The notes: generated by a model not told the origin, from the letters alone. A stretch of DNA of 64,000 bases from Anaerolineales bacterium UBA6055 (GCA_002428985.1 DIYL01000012.1:15708-79707), one strand, 5' to 3'; positions 7,618 through 17,374 are shown, numbered from the stretch's first letter. Translations and numbers: made by a program.

Positions 7618-8964
7618 CTATTCGTCTCGAATCAATGGATCATCGACGAGATGTTGCCATTGATCAAGTCGTTTTTCGAGTTGTTTGACGATGTTCACAA
7701 ACTTGCGCTCATGGAGTAGATTGGTCGTTTCATAGGGATCATCCAGCATATCAAACAATTGTGTGGTAATCGTATCGCCACAGCGCGACTTGATAAGTTT
7801 ATAGCGACTACCTCGAATTGCACGTTGATAGGGTTTGTCACGGGGATGGTCAAATGTATCTTGATATGCAGTGAAAAGCGTCTGACGATGAGCATCGGTT
7901 ATTCCATTTAGAACGGCATTCACACTGTGTCCATCACACGTTGAAGGAATCGGCACGTCTGCTCGTTCACATAAAGTTGGAAACAAATCGAGTAGATAGA
8001 CAAGTGCATCCGTTTGCCTTCCAACAGGTATGTCTGTCCCGCGCACAATCATTGGAATCCGCATGCTATGATCATACAGATTTTGCTTACCCATCAGCCC
8101 GTGTTGCCCGACAGATAAACCATGGTCAGCTGTATAAATCACAATGGTGTTGTCGCGTAGTCCATTGTCATCTAATGCCTGTACAATCCGACCAATCTCA
8201 GCATCCATATGCGAGATCATGGCATAATAATCGGCGATGTGTTGTTTAATTTCCGCCTCGGCACGTGGATATACTGCCAATACTTCATCCCGAATGTCAC
8301 GATTGCCTAGGTCAAATTCATGTTCCAACGCAAAGTTAGGAGGTAGGTCAATTTCATCGGATGAATACATAGTGTCATATGGTGGTGGAGCTGTGCGCGG
8401 GTCATGCGGTGATGTAAATGCGATATATGCAAAAAACGGATCGTCATCGTCCGTACTGCGACTATTCAAGAAGTCAATCATATCATCTGAAAATAATGTC
8501 GTGGCGTGGATATTTGATACCGTTTCGACAGCATGTTCATCATACGCCCGTGATGGATCAAAATCGTGGACAGCAATCGCAAATTGATCATCGGTCATTC
8601 CGCCAAAGAAGACTTTACCCCCCGTGCTAAAACACCGAGCAAAGGTCTCGGAGCGATTATGCCATTTGCCCGTGCCAAAGGTAGTATAACCATTTTGCCA
8701 TAATAGTTCAGGGAGTAAGGGGACGTCTGATGAGAGTGGATCAGGTGCTTGGAATAGATTGCGCCCTGTCATGAGCATCGCACGGCTGGGCATACAGACT
8801 GCCCCTGATGTAGACCCCATAATATGCGCATGGGTGAACGTTGTACCTTCCGCCATCAGCAGATCAAACGTTGGGGTTTTCACAGGTTCTTGCCCCAGCG
8901 CGCCAAGAGCTGAATGACGATGATCATCCGCAATCATAAACAAAATGTTGGGTCGGGTTGCCAT
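7618..8964 (-). CDS. Sulfatase (alkaline-phosphatase superfamily)
   Basis: Hydrolyses a sulfate ester, substrate unknown. The N-terminal metal-binding motif NILFMIADDHR (residues 6-16) supplies two aspartates, and the sulfatase signature CMPSRAMLMTGR lies at residues 57-68; Cys57 in the C-x-P-x-R core is the residue oxidised to formylglycine by a maturase. Further on, IVIYTADHGLSVGQHGLMGK gives the second metal-site DH and the substrate-site lysine. There is no signal peptide from ATG 8964, so it looks cytoplasmic. That start has GGAGGGG 6 bp upstream and is preferred over an ATG 27 bp further out. No maturase gene is seen in the window. Confidence 0.93.
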   Translation of the reverse strand: MATRPNILFMIADDHRHSALGALGQEPVKTPTFDLLMAEGTTFTHAHIMGSTSGAVCMPSRAMLMTGRNLFQAPDPLSSDVPLLPELLWQNGYTTFGTGKWHNRSETFARCFSTGGKVFFGGMTDDQFAIAVHDFDPSRAYDEHAVETVSNIHATTLFSDDMIDFLNSRSTDDDDPFFAYIAFTSPHDPRTAPPPYDTMYSSDEIDLPPNFALEHEFDLGNRDIRDEVLAVYPRAEAEIKQHIADYYAMISHMDAEIGRIVQALDDNGLRDNTIVIYTADHGLSVGQHGLMGKQNLYDHSMRIPMIVRGTDIPVGRQTDALVYLLDLFPTLCERADVPIPSTCDGHSVNAVLNGITDAHRQTLFTAYQDTFDHPRDKPYQRAIRGSRYKLIKSRCGDTITTQLFDMLDDPYETTNLLHERKFVNIVKQLEKRLDQWQHLVDDPLIRDE

Positions 8965-9040
8965 ATTTCCCCTCCGATAGTGATATATCATGCACTATCG
9001 TTATTAGACCCAACATGGCGTTTAGTTGCAAATTTTGATT

Positions 9041-9814
9041 TTAAGTATAAGCTTCGGTACGCCGTTTGGATGCCGTTAAGCTACGATGACGGAATTTAAT
9101 CTGCCACACGCGGAAGGCAGCTTCGAGCGCAATTGTTGACGACATTTTTGAGGTGCCCCGTTCGCGATCTGGAAAGTGAATCGGGATTTCAGTAATGTTA
9201 TAATCAAGCTTGTGTGCCACAAAAATCATCTCTACTTGGAAGACATAACCACTCGCATAAACTTGATCCACGTTAATGCCGAGCAACACATCCCGTTTAT
9301 AAAGACGGAAACCACCTGTTGCATCGCGAACAGGCATATTGAGGATGGTTGGGGTATAGATGCGATTCGCCCACCAACTAAGGAGTTTACGGATGGGTCC
9401 CCACCGTTCATCGACGCTCCCGCCTTTAATATAGCGCGAGCCGATGACAATGTCATGATCACTTGCAAGCTTTAGCATTTGGAGGATATATTTGGGCTGA
9501 TGGGAAAAATCACAGTCCATCTGAATGATGTAGTCCGCACCCATTGCGATTGCTTTTTTGAAACCCGCTTTATAAGCAGGACCTAGCCCATCTTTTTGAG
9601 TACGATGGAGGACGTTGATCCGTCCGGCGTAACTATCCAGTTTTGCGAGGTTATCTGCAATTTCACCCGTGCCATCAGGCGAATTATCGTCCACCACAAG
9701 TAAATGAAAATTCGGGATTTCTAGTCCAAATAATGCCTGTACCATCAAATGCAGATTTTCTTTTTCATTGTAAGTGGGCAAAACCACCATAACTTTTGGA
9801 TGTGTGTCCGTCAT
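9041..9814 (-). CDS. Polyprenol-phosphate mannosyltransferase-like GT2
   Basis: Family-2 glycosyltransferase of the dolichyl/polyprenyl-phosphate mannose synthase group, which transfers mannose from GDP-mannose to a lipid phosphate on the inner membrane face. Signatures: VVLPTYNEKENL (residues 10-21), VVDDNSPDGTGEIAD with the nucleotide-binding DD (about 40-54), the DxD-like IIQMDCDFSHQPKY (about 95-108), GSRYIKGGSVD and WGPIRKLLSWWAN, then an IHFPDRERGTSKMS segment typical of DPM1. 257 residues with no C-terminal membrane domain, as in the short DPM1 type. ATG 9814 follows GAGG at good spacing. It likely feeds protein or glycolipid mannosylation. Confidence 0.9.
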   Translation of the reverse strand: MTDTHPKVMVVLPTYNEKENLHLMVQALFGLEIPNFHLLVVDDNSPDGTGEIADNLAKLDSYAGRINVLHRTQKDGLGPAYKAGFKKAIAMGADYIIQMDCDFSHQPKYILQMLKLASDHDIVIGSRYIKGGSVDERWGPIRKLLSWWANRIYTPTILNMPVRDATGGFRLYKRDVLLGINVDQVYASGYVFQVEMIFVAHKLDYNITEIPIHFPDRERGTSKMSSTIALEAAFRVWQIKFRHRSLTASKRRTEAYT

Positions 9815-10054
9815 ATATGCCTCGATTGCTGTATATCACCTGCACTGATATATTGCGCGACTATTATCAAATGCGCCATGTATCATAACGCACCGTCGCA
9901 GGTTATGGTACGCTGATTCTCTGTGTTTTATTATACCGTTATTCGATTCCAATTTTCGTTGTGATACATCCATTCCCCTCTTTTGTACTGATACCTGTCT
10001 AATGAATCCTGCGTATAATGAGGCAAGATATGCTAAAAACACAAAGGACAAAAT

Positions 10055-11449
10055 ATGCGATTTTTACGGTTAATCGGTGTGCTGGTGGGGTTGTGGCTCG
10101 TGTGGATGACCTCTGCACAAGAAGAATACACCGCTGATGATGATTTTTTCTCATTTACAATACCCGAAGGTTGGACATCCGACATCACACCCGACCGCAT
10201 CCAACTAAACACTGAGGGATCGGCTGTGACCGTTTATCTAGTCACACAAGATTCTGACGATCCAACAGCATCAATTGAGCCAGCGATGGATAGCATCGGG
10301 GTAACTTATGGCGCACTCGCCAGTGAACAAGATGCACCGCTCCCTAATGGTGTTTGGCGCCAACATATTTACAGCAATGGTGCAGACTTAGCACTGGGTC
10401 TCGCACAAGTTGCTGACGGACGCGCACTGGTCATGATTGTCACTGGAAATCAAGCCGAGATTCAAGCCCTTAATCCGCAAATCCTGAGCATTCTAACCAG
10501 TATCCAATTAGGTGAAGATTTATTGCCGGCTTATGTTGATACCGAAGTCTTTACCGAACGTGATGTGACGTTTGGTAATGAGCCATTTCTACTTAACGGG
10601 ACATTGAGCGTCCCAACAGGTGAAAGTACATTTCCAGCGGTTGTGATTGTACATGGTTCAGGTCCGCAAGATCGTAACGGCACACTCGGTGTACTAGCAT
10701 CTTATCGAGACCTTGCACAAGGACTTGCCTCGCAGGGGATTCTGGTATTGCGTTATGATAAGCGCACCCTCACACATGGTGCAACGATTGCAATCGATGA
10801 AACCTTCACAGTCGATACCGAATCAACAGATGATGCAGTGCTAGCAGTCGACTTTTTGAAAACACTGCCCGAAGTTGACACAGATCGTATTATTGTTCTT
10901 GGACATAGTCAGGGTGCATCGTTAACACCGCGCATTATTGAACAAGCTGATGGTGTTGCTGGCGGGATTTTGATGGCGGCGGCTACTCGTCCGTTTGGTG
11001 AGTTGGTGCGCGAGCAAATTGCATATATTAGCGAGATCAATCCGGATGCAGCAGTCAGCCCACAAGTGGTTGGCTTACAGACAATCGTTGCTAATTATGA
11101 TGCGGTCAATGCTGGCACGAGTTATGCCGAGACATTTGGCGCACAAGCGACCTATTTTGAATCACTCGCAGGGCTCGACCCATTGGTGACATCACAACGC
11201 ATCGACACCCCACTGCTTATCTTACAGGGCGAACGTGATTATCAAGTCACGATGGTTGATTTTTCTGTGTGGCAAGGGGCTTATGCAGAGAGTGATCGCG
11301 TCACACTCAAAAGCTACCCAAGGCTGAATCATCAGTTTATGTCACAGGGGGATGTGTCGCGTTTGAGCGTTCCACAAGATTATGAAATCCCAGATTTTGT
11401 CAGTGCTGAGGTGATCCAAGATATTGCCAACTGGATTGATGAACAGTAA
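10055..11449 (+). CDS. Secreted alpha/beta hydrolase
   Basis: An exported protein with a signal peptide (FLRLIGVLVGLWLVWMTSAQ, cleavage expected near residue 22). Residues about 23-150 form a PsbP/Mog1-like N-terminal domain beginning FFSFTIPEGW. The rest is an alpha/beta hydrolase: oxyanion-hole segment VIVHGSGPQDRNG near residue 199, nucleophile elbow LGHSQGAS with Ser about 286, and a C-terminal QGERDYQVT acid and LNHQFM histidine. The HGSGPQDRNG type occurs in exported dienelactone-hydrolase-like esterases. Start ATG 10055 has AAGGA 8 bp upstream. Convergent with the next gene and separated by a strong hairpin. Confidence 0.87.
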   Translation: MRFLRLIGVLVGLWLVWMTSAQEEYTADDDFFSFTIPEGWTSDITPDRIQLNTEGSAVTVYLVTQDSDDPTASIEPAMDSIGVTYGALASEQDAPLPNGVWRQHIYSNGADLALGLAQVADGRALVMIVTGNQAEIQALNPQILSILTSIQLGEDLLPAYVDTEVFTERDVTFGNEPFLLNGTLSVPTGESTFPAVVIVHGSGPQDRNGTLGVLASYRDLAQGLASQGILVLRYDKRTLTHGATIAIDETFTVDTESTDDAVLAVDFLKTLPEVDTDRIIVLGHSQGASLTPRIIEQADGVAGGILMAAATRPFGELVREQIAYISEINPDAAVSPQVVGLQTIVANYDAVNAGTSYAETFGAQATYFESLAGLDPLVTSQRIDTPLLILQGERDYQVTMVDFSVWQGAYAESDRVTLKSYPRLNHQFMSQGDVSRLSVPQDYEIPDFVSAEVIQDIANWIDEQ

Positions 11450-11463
11450 TCTAACTATGCAAA

Positions 11464-11493
11464 ATGGCGGGCAACAACACTGCTGTCCGCCAT
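11464..11493. terminator. Bidirectional terminator hairpin between convergent genes
   Basis: ATGGCGGGCA (11464-11473) pairs with TGTCCGCCAT (11484-11493), a 10-bp stem with one G-T pair and a 10-base loop. It lies between the stops of the hydrolase and the peptide-binding protein genes, so it can serve both. T-runs are weak. Confidence 0.65.
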
Positions 11494-11506
11494 CACGACG
11501 CTGTTT

Positions 11507-13141
11507 CTAGTTATTGACAAACCACGTTTCGAATGCACGAATCCCGTTGATCGTTGGGGTGCGCTCAACATTGGGTTTGGTTAGCTCGGTGTCAGCAGTC
11601 CAACTGATCGGGATGATAATCACATCTTCGAGTAAGGTGGTTTCCATCGCTTGCAAAAATCCGAGAGGATCTTCAGCTGGTGCTTCGCCATATATCGCAT
11701 CATATGCTGCATCAAAATCTTCACTTGAGAACATCGTTGCTTCGCTGAAATCACCATCAGTCACAAACGGTGTCAGATAAGATTGACTCAAAGCTGTATC
11801 AGAAAATGCCTCGCCCACCCACACAGCGGAAAACTCGCGATTTGCAAATGAGCCGTCAAAATCTTGTGGTAACAATGTGACATCAATCCCCAATTGCGAT
11901 TGCCATTGTTCGGCGATTGCTGTGGCTAACTGACCGAAATAACCTGTATTCCGATAAATCAAATCGACGCGGGTTTCATCAAGTCCAGCAGCTGCCAAAT
12001 TAGATTGTGCTTGTCCGGAATTAAACGCATAAACAGATGCACTATCAGCCGGCGCATCACGAACAGTTGGTGGCAAGTAACGCGTAGCAGGGGCGTTACC
12101 ATTGCCGATGATGATGCTTGCCAGCGCGTCACGATCAAGCGATTGGGCTAATGCCTGACGGAATTGTGGGGATGCAGTCGGGAATGTTTCGCGCAAATTG
12201 AGTCCATAGAAATGCACAACATCACGCGGCGATTGGCTCAGCTCATCGCCATAGGTTTCTTCAATCGCAGTGAAATCGGCAATCGCCGGATTAACGATCA
12301 GATCAATTTCACCCGCGTCATATGACAACAACGCATCCTCACTATTCAAAAATGTGAAGATGATATTATCAATCGTTGGCGGTGGCACAAATTCTGTCCC
12401 TTGCCAGAACGGATTGACAATCAAGGATACAGTCGTGTCATTAAATGAACGGAGGGCATACGGTCCATAACTGACAAAATTATCAGGTCGCGCCCAATCC
12501 ATACCAAATTCTTCAATTAACCATGACGGTTGTGGCAAAACTTGTATCTGGCTCATGAGTTGTGGAATATCAGCATTTAATCCGCTGGTTGTAATACCAA
12601 TATCATTGATATTGATCAAGATGCCGACATCTTCAGACGATACCTCACCATTGATATAATTGACCCCGTTATCAATCTGTTCGCCGATGGTATAGCTGTA
12701 TTCGGTGGCTAAATCTGGGTCGAGCGCCCGTAAAATCCCATAAGCAACATCAGAGATCGTCACCATACGCGGGTCGCCGTCTTCATCGAGGACTTGCACA
12801 ACTTGTTCTTCTTCGGGGTCATAACGTACCCACGGGATGTCGTCTTCGATCGCAAAACGATAGAGAATTGTTTCGTCGGGCAAGAATGTACGTGACCAGC
12901 TTCCAGCTAAACCGGGTTGGAGTGTATTAGTCAATGGATCCATACGTGTGAGCCCCACATAGAGGCTATGGAGCACTTGTTGGCTGGCAATATCGCCTGC
13001 AAAAATCGGGTCTAATGTGGCGATGCCTGTCTCACCGAGATTGACCGTTAAGGTCTCGCCTTCGAGTTCTTGGGCGGAGACAGTTGATAAACACAAGGCA
13101 AGCAAGCTTATGATCACAATCAGCGCGCGTCGTAAATTCAA
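11507..13141 (-). CDS. ABC transporter solute-binding protein, oligopeptide/nickel type (SBP_bac_5)
   Basis: Extracytoplasmic solute-binding protein of the OppA/DppA type, 544 residues, the usual length. Signal peptide at residues 1-24 (ALIVIISLLALCLSTVSAQ); no lipobox cysteine is at the cleavage site. Recognisable family segments include LNLGETGIATLDP-like start (VNLGETGIATLDPIFA), VLHSLYVGLTRMDP, QPGLAGSW, YGPYALRSF and ALAQSLDRDALASIIIGNG, the last being the conserved hinge helix. Ligand is probably a peptide but not provable. No permease or ATPase genes flank it, so it is an orphan receptor or works with a distant transporter. Confidence 0.9.
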   Translation of the reverse strand: MNLRRALIVIISLLALCLSTVSAQELEGETLTVNLGETGIATLDPIFAGDIASQQVLHSLYVGLTRMDPLTNTLQPGLAGSWSRTFLPDETILYRFAIEDDIPWVRYDPEEEQVVQVLDEDGDPRMVTISDVAYGILRALDPDLATEYSYTIGEQIDNGVNYINGEVSSEDVGILININDIGITTSGLNADIPQLMSQIQVLPQPSWLIEEFGMDWARPDNFVSYGPYALRSFNDTTVSLIVNPFWQGTEFVPPPTIDNIIFTFLNSEDALLSYDAGEIDLIVNPAIADFTAIEETYGDELSQSPRDVVHFYGLNLRETFPTASPQFRQALAQSLDRDALASIIIGNGNAPATRYLPPTVRDAPADSASVYAFNSGQAQSNLAAAGLDETRVDLIYRNTGYFGQLATAIAEQWQSQLGIDVTLLPQDFDGSFANREFSAVWVGEAFSDTALSQSYLTPFVTDGDFSEATMFSSEDFDAAYDAIYGEAPAEDPLGFLQAMETTLLEDVIIIPISWTADTELTKPNVERTPTINGIRAFETWFVNN

Positions 13142-13261
13142 TGGAAATCCTCCAGTATGTTTTAATACCCTTCAGAATCCGTCACAGATGAACAGATTCA
13201 CACCTGTCATTATAGCCGAATTCACAACACTGGATATAGCCCATCAGTCGCGCTTTGTACG

Positions 13262-13682
13262 ATTTTAATGAGAGCTTACATAGTGCCCTCATCCCCCCAA
13301 CCCCCATAACTGTAAACTTAGGAATGTCAGTTCTATTTGTCATCACCACGCCACCGGAGGCTCAAAGCCTTCCGGCTACTCAAATCAAAAAAGTCTGCTC
13401 AAGAGACTCTTGTAAACCGCTTTAGCGGGTTTTTCAATATCCAGTAGCCTGCCCGTTTTGAACGGCAGGCGGTGCATGGAGTCATGTAATGATGTTGTTG
13501 ATAGATTATTTTGCTTAACTTGACAGGCATGGGTCCCCAACCCCCGAACTGCGATGTCTACGTGCATCTCCCGAAAGTTAACACTGGGAGAAGGGGGAGC
13601 TTACGATTTCTTGAAGTTACTGACCATCTATATCTAACAGAAGATTTTATACGGTTGGATAATGAATCCAGTTAACACGAAG
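13262..13682. other. Gene-free 420-bp stretch with hairpins and a short direct repeat
   Basis: No convincing gene. It holds the repeated motif CCCCAACCCCC-N1-2-AACTG at 13295-13312 and 13535-13551, a terminator-like hairpin AAACCGC-tttA-GCGGGTTTTT (13414-13434), the imperfect palindrome CCTGCCCGTT-ttg-AACGGCAGG (13448-13469), and CTCCC/GGGAG at 13568-13590 next to a G-rich run. The mixture looks like debris of small repeats or an insertion-sequence end rather than one structured RNA, but the last point is inference. Confidence 0.4.
13413..13434 (+). terminator. Terminator-like hairpin in the gene-free stretch
   Basis: AAACCGC (13414-13420), loop TTTA, GCGGGTTT (13425-13432) running into further T residues on the plus strand. 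Short GC stem followed by a T-run is the classic intrinsic terminator shape, but no plus-strand gene ends just upstream of it. Confidence 0.45.
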
Positions 13683-16600
13683 TTATGATTCGTCTTCCTC
13701 ATCTGCTTTTTCGGCTTTGAGTCTCTCGAGGAGTGCGCGGATTTCAGCTTCATGGGCGAATGGTTCATACATCGACTCATCCCAGACAGGCAATTGCGGT
13801 TCGTCAACACCCAACTCGGTGAGGATTTTGCGGGCTTCGTCTAATTCCCAGCGACGCACATACGGTTCACCCTGTGCCCATGCCCACCTGTAGAATTCAA
13901 GCGCTGCCTCCTTGGCTTCTTCAAAATTACCAGATTTTGTATGAACCACAGCAGCCGTATGTCCATGACTATCTACTCCATCGTTAACTATACGTAGTGC
14001 TTCTTGCCTATTGCCTATTATTTGATATATCTGAGCTAATCCATCCCAAGCTGATGTATAACGTATACCTTGTTCATTTCCTATATGTATCGCTTGAGAG
14101 TAATACTGAATAGCACTATCATAATTCTTTTCTCGTCTAGCTATGTCACCGCGAAGCCGAGCAATCAACCGTTGATTAAATTTATCTAGTAGCTCTATAT
14201 TATCATTTTCACAGTCATTAAGTTGTTTTTTGATATCACTCGCATCAACATTTAAATGGATTAGTGTTTTTATATAATTTAACTTTGCGGTGATTTGAAA
14301 GCTATCTCTGATACTATATTCAATAAACTTAGAGTATGCATCGTTTCCTTCTTCCCATTTCCCAAGGATGTAATTAATCTCGATTAGAGAATAGTATGAA
14401 AATGCAATAACGTTCTTTTCTTCAATCGTCATATCATTATTTAACTCTTTTGCAAGCTCTAATGCGATATTTTGTACTCGCAGTGACTTATCTAGTTGAT
14501 TCACGTTCATCAATGAATGACCATAATTATTTAAACCAATTTTAAGATTGACTATATCTTTAAGTGCGAGTTTATTGGCAATATGATTTGTCTCAATCAC
14601 AATTGCATCTTCGTGATGTTCCAAATAATATAGTACAGTTGCCATTTGACTCAAAATATAACCCTGCAGTTTTTCTGATGTAATACGTGGCATATTGCTT
14701 AAACCATCAGAGAAAAAAGGTAAAAGTAGCTCATAGGCTCTATGATATAAAGCTAATTCATCAAAAATGAGGCTGTCAGCAATTCGATTTAGAAAAAGTT
14801 TTGCTGCTTCGTCGTACTTGTTAGCACCAATTAATGCATTGTACATTGCAATTAGATTCTGCATATCAGCATAACTGGTAAAATAGCCCCTTGAAGCATT
14901 TCTTTCCTGTGACTCGAAATGATTGTAAATAAAATCAAAGGTTTTAGGTTTGTCATCCTTGCTTAATTGAGAAAATGAATATCCTCTTACTACTGGATGA
15001 AGATCGTACTGATTATTGTTGCTATCCCACCAGATAAGCCCCCGTTCTTCTAAATCCTGTAAAAGTGCATCAAATTTTGCAATCGCAATATAATACTCAT
15101 TAGATTTTTCATATTTCATCTTTAGCATTAATGATTCAGAATGTGACCGATATCGTTTTAAATACTCTCGATTAATTTTTTCTCTCAGTTTTTCACTATG
15201 TTTCGGATGAAAACGAGGCTTTCTCGGCATCTTTGATACTTTGGGCATATTCATATAAGGATTAAAAACATTGAGTGTATCAATATCAATGGCATTGCCG
15301 AGGGCCGCCATCTGGCTCAGGAGTTTCTGTTGTTCGGGAGATAAGCCTTGATAGGCAAATTTGAGGATATGATGACGTTTGGCTTTCATATTCTCAAATG
15401 CGTTAAAACTATCGCCATACGTTACAAACCAAATTTGAAAATTCCCATTGGCACGGCGGTTCTTCTTGATGACGTCGACCATTAATTTCATCAATAAACT
15501 GTGTCGATCAAATTGTTGGACAAAGCTGTCCATCACGCCGTCGTCGTCCCATGTGATGCCATGCTTTTGCCATAGCATCTGTGCATCGCTTCGTGATAAC
15601 CCTTTAAGTTCCCTTAATTGAACGGTGGATAGCGGCGCATCACCATCTTTGAGGGCGTTAGGCATCAGTCGGCTGGTGATGAGCACCCGTGATGGGTCAC
15701 AATTGGCGAGTTGTTTGAGCACATCGGTATCGCGCGGGTTGGTGCAATCGCGATAATCTTTGCCTTCTTCGACCTCATCATCTTGCATCTGGGCGGCATC
15801 CCAACGATGATATGCGACAAGCACCCGCTCCAAGCCATCGAGCACCAACAGGTAACGTCCACTTTTTAGCGCGTTGACCAGTTGCGGTAACATCACCTGC
15901 ACACTTTTGCCCTTGAGGCTATCCGGTGAGACACGCGTCACATAAGCGAGTGCATGACGGACAAATGCGCCCATCTCGGCACCGCCTTCGTAGAAGCTGT
16001 ACCAGAACACACCTTCAAATTCGACCGCACGATCTTGTACCCAGCGCCATGTCAGCGCACTTTTGCCCATCCCACCAATCGCTTCTAATACCAGCATCGG
16101 TTTTTTACTGTTCGGTTCCGCCCAGTTATTGAGCAATTGTAATTCGTCACGTCGCCCGACAAACATCGCGCCCTGTCCACTATAGGGCGGGAAGGCGTAT
16201 AACTTCGGTGGATACGGAATATCCGATTGTGGAGTTTTTCCGGTTTCGTTCTGCTCACTCGCTTTGAGGCGTTCTCGTTGCTTTTTGTAATAGGTGTTTG
16301 CCGCATCTTTGAGGCTAGGTTTGGTTAACGATGTGAGCACATCAACGCGCAGATCTTCTTTTGAATCGAAGAACGACACAATATGATTGTTTGTCAGTTC
16401 TTTCTTGAATAGATCAAGTTTTTCCTGCCCGATGGGGTCACTCTCAAAAAAGTCGGTTTGTACCTGACGCATCTCTATTAAGCCCATGCCGGTTGTATCA
16501 GGTGGCAGATGGTTGTCACTCATGATGTAAATCAGGATCGGCATGCCGAGTTCTTTAGCACGGCGATATTCCATCTCGGTGATGGAGATGTCGTTGGGGT

Positions 16601-16832
16601 TGCGCGGGTCTTTGGGTCGGAATCCATAGCGCATCCCAAAAATCCCGATATACACCTCAGATTCTTCGACAAGGCGCATCGACACATCAATCGCATCACT
16701 ATCATTTTCGGCGGAGAGGTAATCCATCGTATTGGGAGAAAACCCCGCCCGTTGGCAGGCATCTTCGGCAAGTTTGCGATGTTCACCCAAATCTTTACTG
16801 GTACTACTCAACATGGCATCAAGGCTGACCAT
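13683..16832 (-). CDS. STAND NTPase: DUF4062 + NB-ARC-like ATPase + TPR sensor
   Basis: A 1049-residue multidomain signalling ATPase. Residues 1-170 match the DUF4062 N-terminal domain (start LDAMLSSTSKDLGEHR, then SEVYIGIFGMRYGFRP near 58-73). Residues about 215-500 form the NTPase: VGRRDEL, Walker A GGMGKS at 253-258, Walker B YLLVLDGLE at 327-335 and an ITSR sensor motif near 385. Residues about 515-965 are an all-helical TPR-like region, and the tail is charged. STAND proteins sense a ligand through C-terminal repeats and activate an N-terminal effector, often in phage defence. The repeat region is strikingly AT-rich compared with the NTPase part (14 of 60 G/C at 14221-14280, 31 of 60 at 15841-15900). 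Confidence 0.88.
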   Translation of the reverse strand: MVSLDAMLSSTSKDLGEHRKLAEDACQRAGFSPNTMDYLSAENDSDAIDVSMRLVEESEVYIGIFGMRYGFRPKDPRNPNDISITEMEYRRAKELGMPILIYIMSDNHLPPDTTGMGLIEMRQVQTDFFESDPIGQEKLDLFKKELTNNHIVSFFDSKEDLRVDVLTSLTKPSLKDAANTYYKKQRERLKASEQNETGKTPQSDIPYPPKLYAFPPYSGQGAMFVGRRDELQLLNNWAEPNSKKPMLVLEAIGGMGKSALTWRWVQDRAVEFEGVFWYSFYEGGAEMGAFVRHALAYVTRVSPDSLKGKSVQVMLPQLVNALKSGRYLLVLDGLERVLVAYHRWDAAQMQDDEVEEGKDYRDCTNPRDTDVLKQLANCDPSRVLITSRLMPNALKDGDAPLSTVQLRELKGLSRSDAQMLWQKHGITWDDDGVMDSFVQQFDRHSLLMKLMVDVIKKNRRANGNFQIWFVTYGDSFNAFENMKAKRHHILKFAYQGLSPEQQKLLSQMAALGNAIDIDTLNVFNPYMNMPKVSKMPRKPRFHPKHSEKLREKINREYLKRYRSHSESLMLKMKYEKSNEYYIAIAKFDALLQDLEERGLIWWDSNNNQYDLHPVVRGYSFSQLSKDDKPKTFDFIYNHFESQERNASRGYFTSYADMQNLIAMYNALIGANKYDEAAKLFLNRIADSLIFDELALYHRAYELLLPFFSDGLSNMPRITSEKLQGYILSQMATVLYYLEHHEDAIVIETNHIANKLALKDIVNLKIGLNNYGHSLMNVNQLDKSLRVQNIALELAKELNNDMTIEEKNVIAFSYYSLIEINYILGKWEEGNDAYSKFIEYSIRDSFQITAKLNYIKTLIHLNVDASDIKKQLNDCENDNIELLDKFNQRLIARLRGDIARREKNYDSAIQYYSQAIHIGNEQGIRYTSAWDGLAQIYQIIGNRQEALRIVNDGVDSHGHTAAVVHTKSGNFEEAKEAALEFYRWAWAQGEPYVRRWELDEARKILTELGVDEPQLPVWDESMYEPFAHEAEIRALLERLKAEKADEEDES

Positions 16833-16915
16833 TGGCTGTCCCTATAGTCTGACAAAAAGGATATGTCATACTATAGACAAACTTTTACAGAATCGCAAAT
16901 AAAGCCATGTGAACT

Positions 16916-17296
16916 CTAAAACTGCGCGAGAATATCTCGTACCTGTTGTCTCCATTTATCGTATGGCAGTAAATAACTTGGCATTTTAGTACCACGCAAC
17001 CTATTACGAAAAATCCAAAACGTTTGGGCATCTACTATCTGGATTTGGACATAATACGACAATTCATCGTAGGTGATCATTATTTCGTGGGCATTAGATC
17101 TAAGAGAATTGGAGAGAATTGTCTGGATGTGGTCGATTGCATCATCGTCCCAAATATCAAATTTAGGATCTTCGACACGAATTTTCACCTGATGTTTTAG
17201 GTCAATCAACACACTACCCAAGACATTGTCATCGCGCTGGAGAACCTCATAGATAAACAGTTCAAGTTCTCGTTCCAGTTGCTGACGTTTATTCAT
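16916..17296 (-). CDS. Small unknown protein upstream of the STAND gene
   Basis: Unrecognised 126-residue protein. It has a charged N-terminal helix (MNKRQQLERELELFIYEVL), a beta-rich middle (VLIDLKHQVKIRVED, IMITYDELSYYVQIQIV) and an aromatic/basic C-terminus with YDKWRQQVRDIL. No signal peptide or membrane segment. It precedes the STAND NTPase on the same strand with an 83-bp gap, so cotranscription is possible, and it could be a partner, regulator or effector of that system; nothing in its own sequence proves this. ATG 17296 is the only well-placed start. Confidence 0.6.
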   Translation of the reverse strand: MNKRQQLERELELFIYEVLQRDDNVLGSVLIDLKHQVKIRVEDPKFDIWDDDAIDHIQTILSNSLRSNAHEIMITYDELSYYVQIQIVDAQTFWIFRNRLRGTKMPSYLLPYDKWRQQVRDILAQF

Positions 17297-17346
17297 TATT
17301 TTACCTGCTAGCTATAACGACCAGCTTTACGATGTTTGTATTGTAC

Positions 17347-17373
17347 ACAAAAAAGTGAGCCGAAGCTCACTCT
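17347..17373 (-). terminator. Intrinsic terminator of the VOC/AraC transcript
   Basis: On the minus strand AGTGAGC (from 17371), loop TTCG, GCTCACT (to 17354) and then a run of seven T residues. It starts directly after the stop codon of the VOC gene. Perfect 7-bp stem with a stable tetraloop. Confidence 0.9.
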
Positions 17374-17374
17374 C

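Noticed and set aside
9836..10051. Minus-strand 71-residue ORF upstream of the hydrolase
   Set aside because: It lies in the gap between the divergent GT2 and hydrolase genes, has no ribosome binding site and shows no recognisable pattern; it more likely overlaps promoters.
13385..13567. Minus-strand 60-residue ORF in the hairpin-rich gap
   Set aside because: It covers the hairpins and C-rich repeats themselves; the protein has no familiar motif and its coding character is poor.
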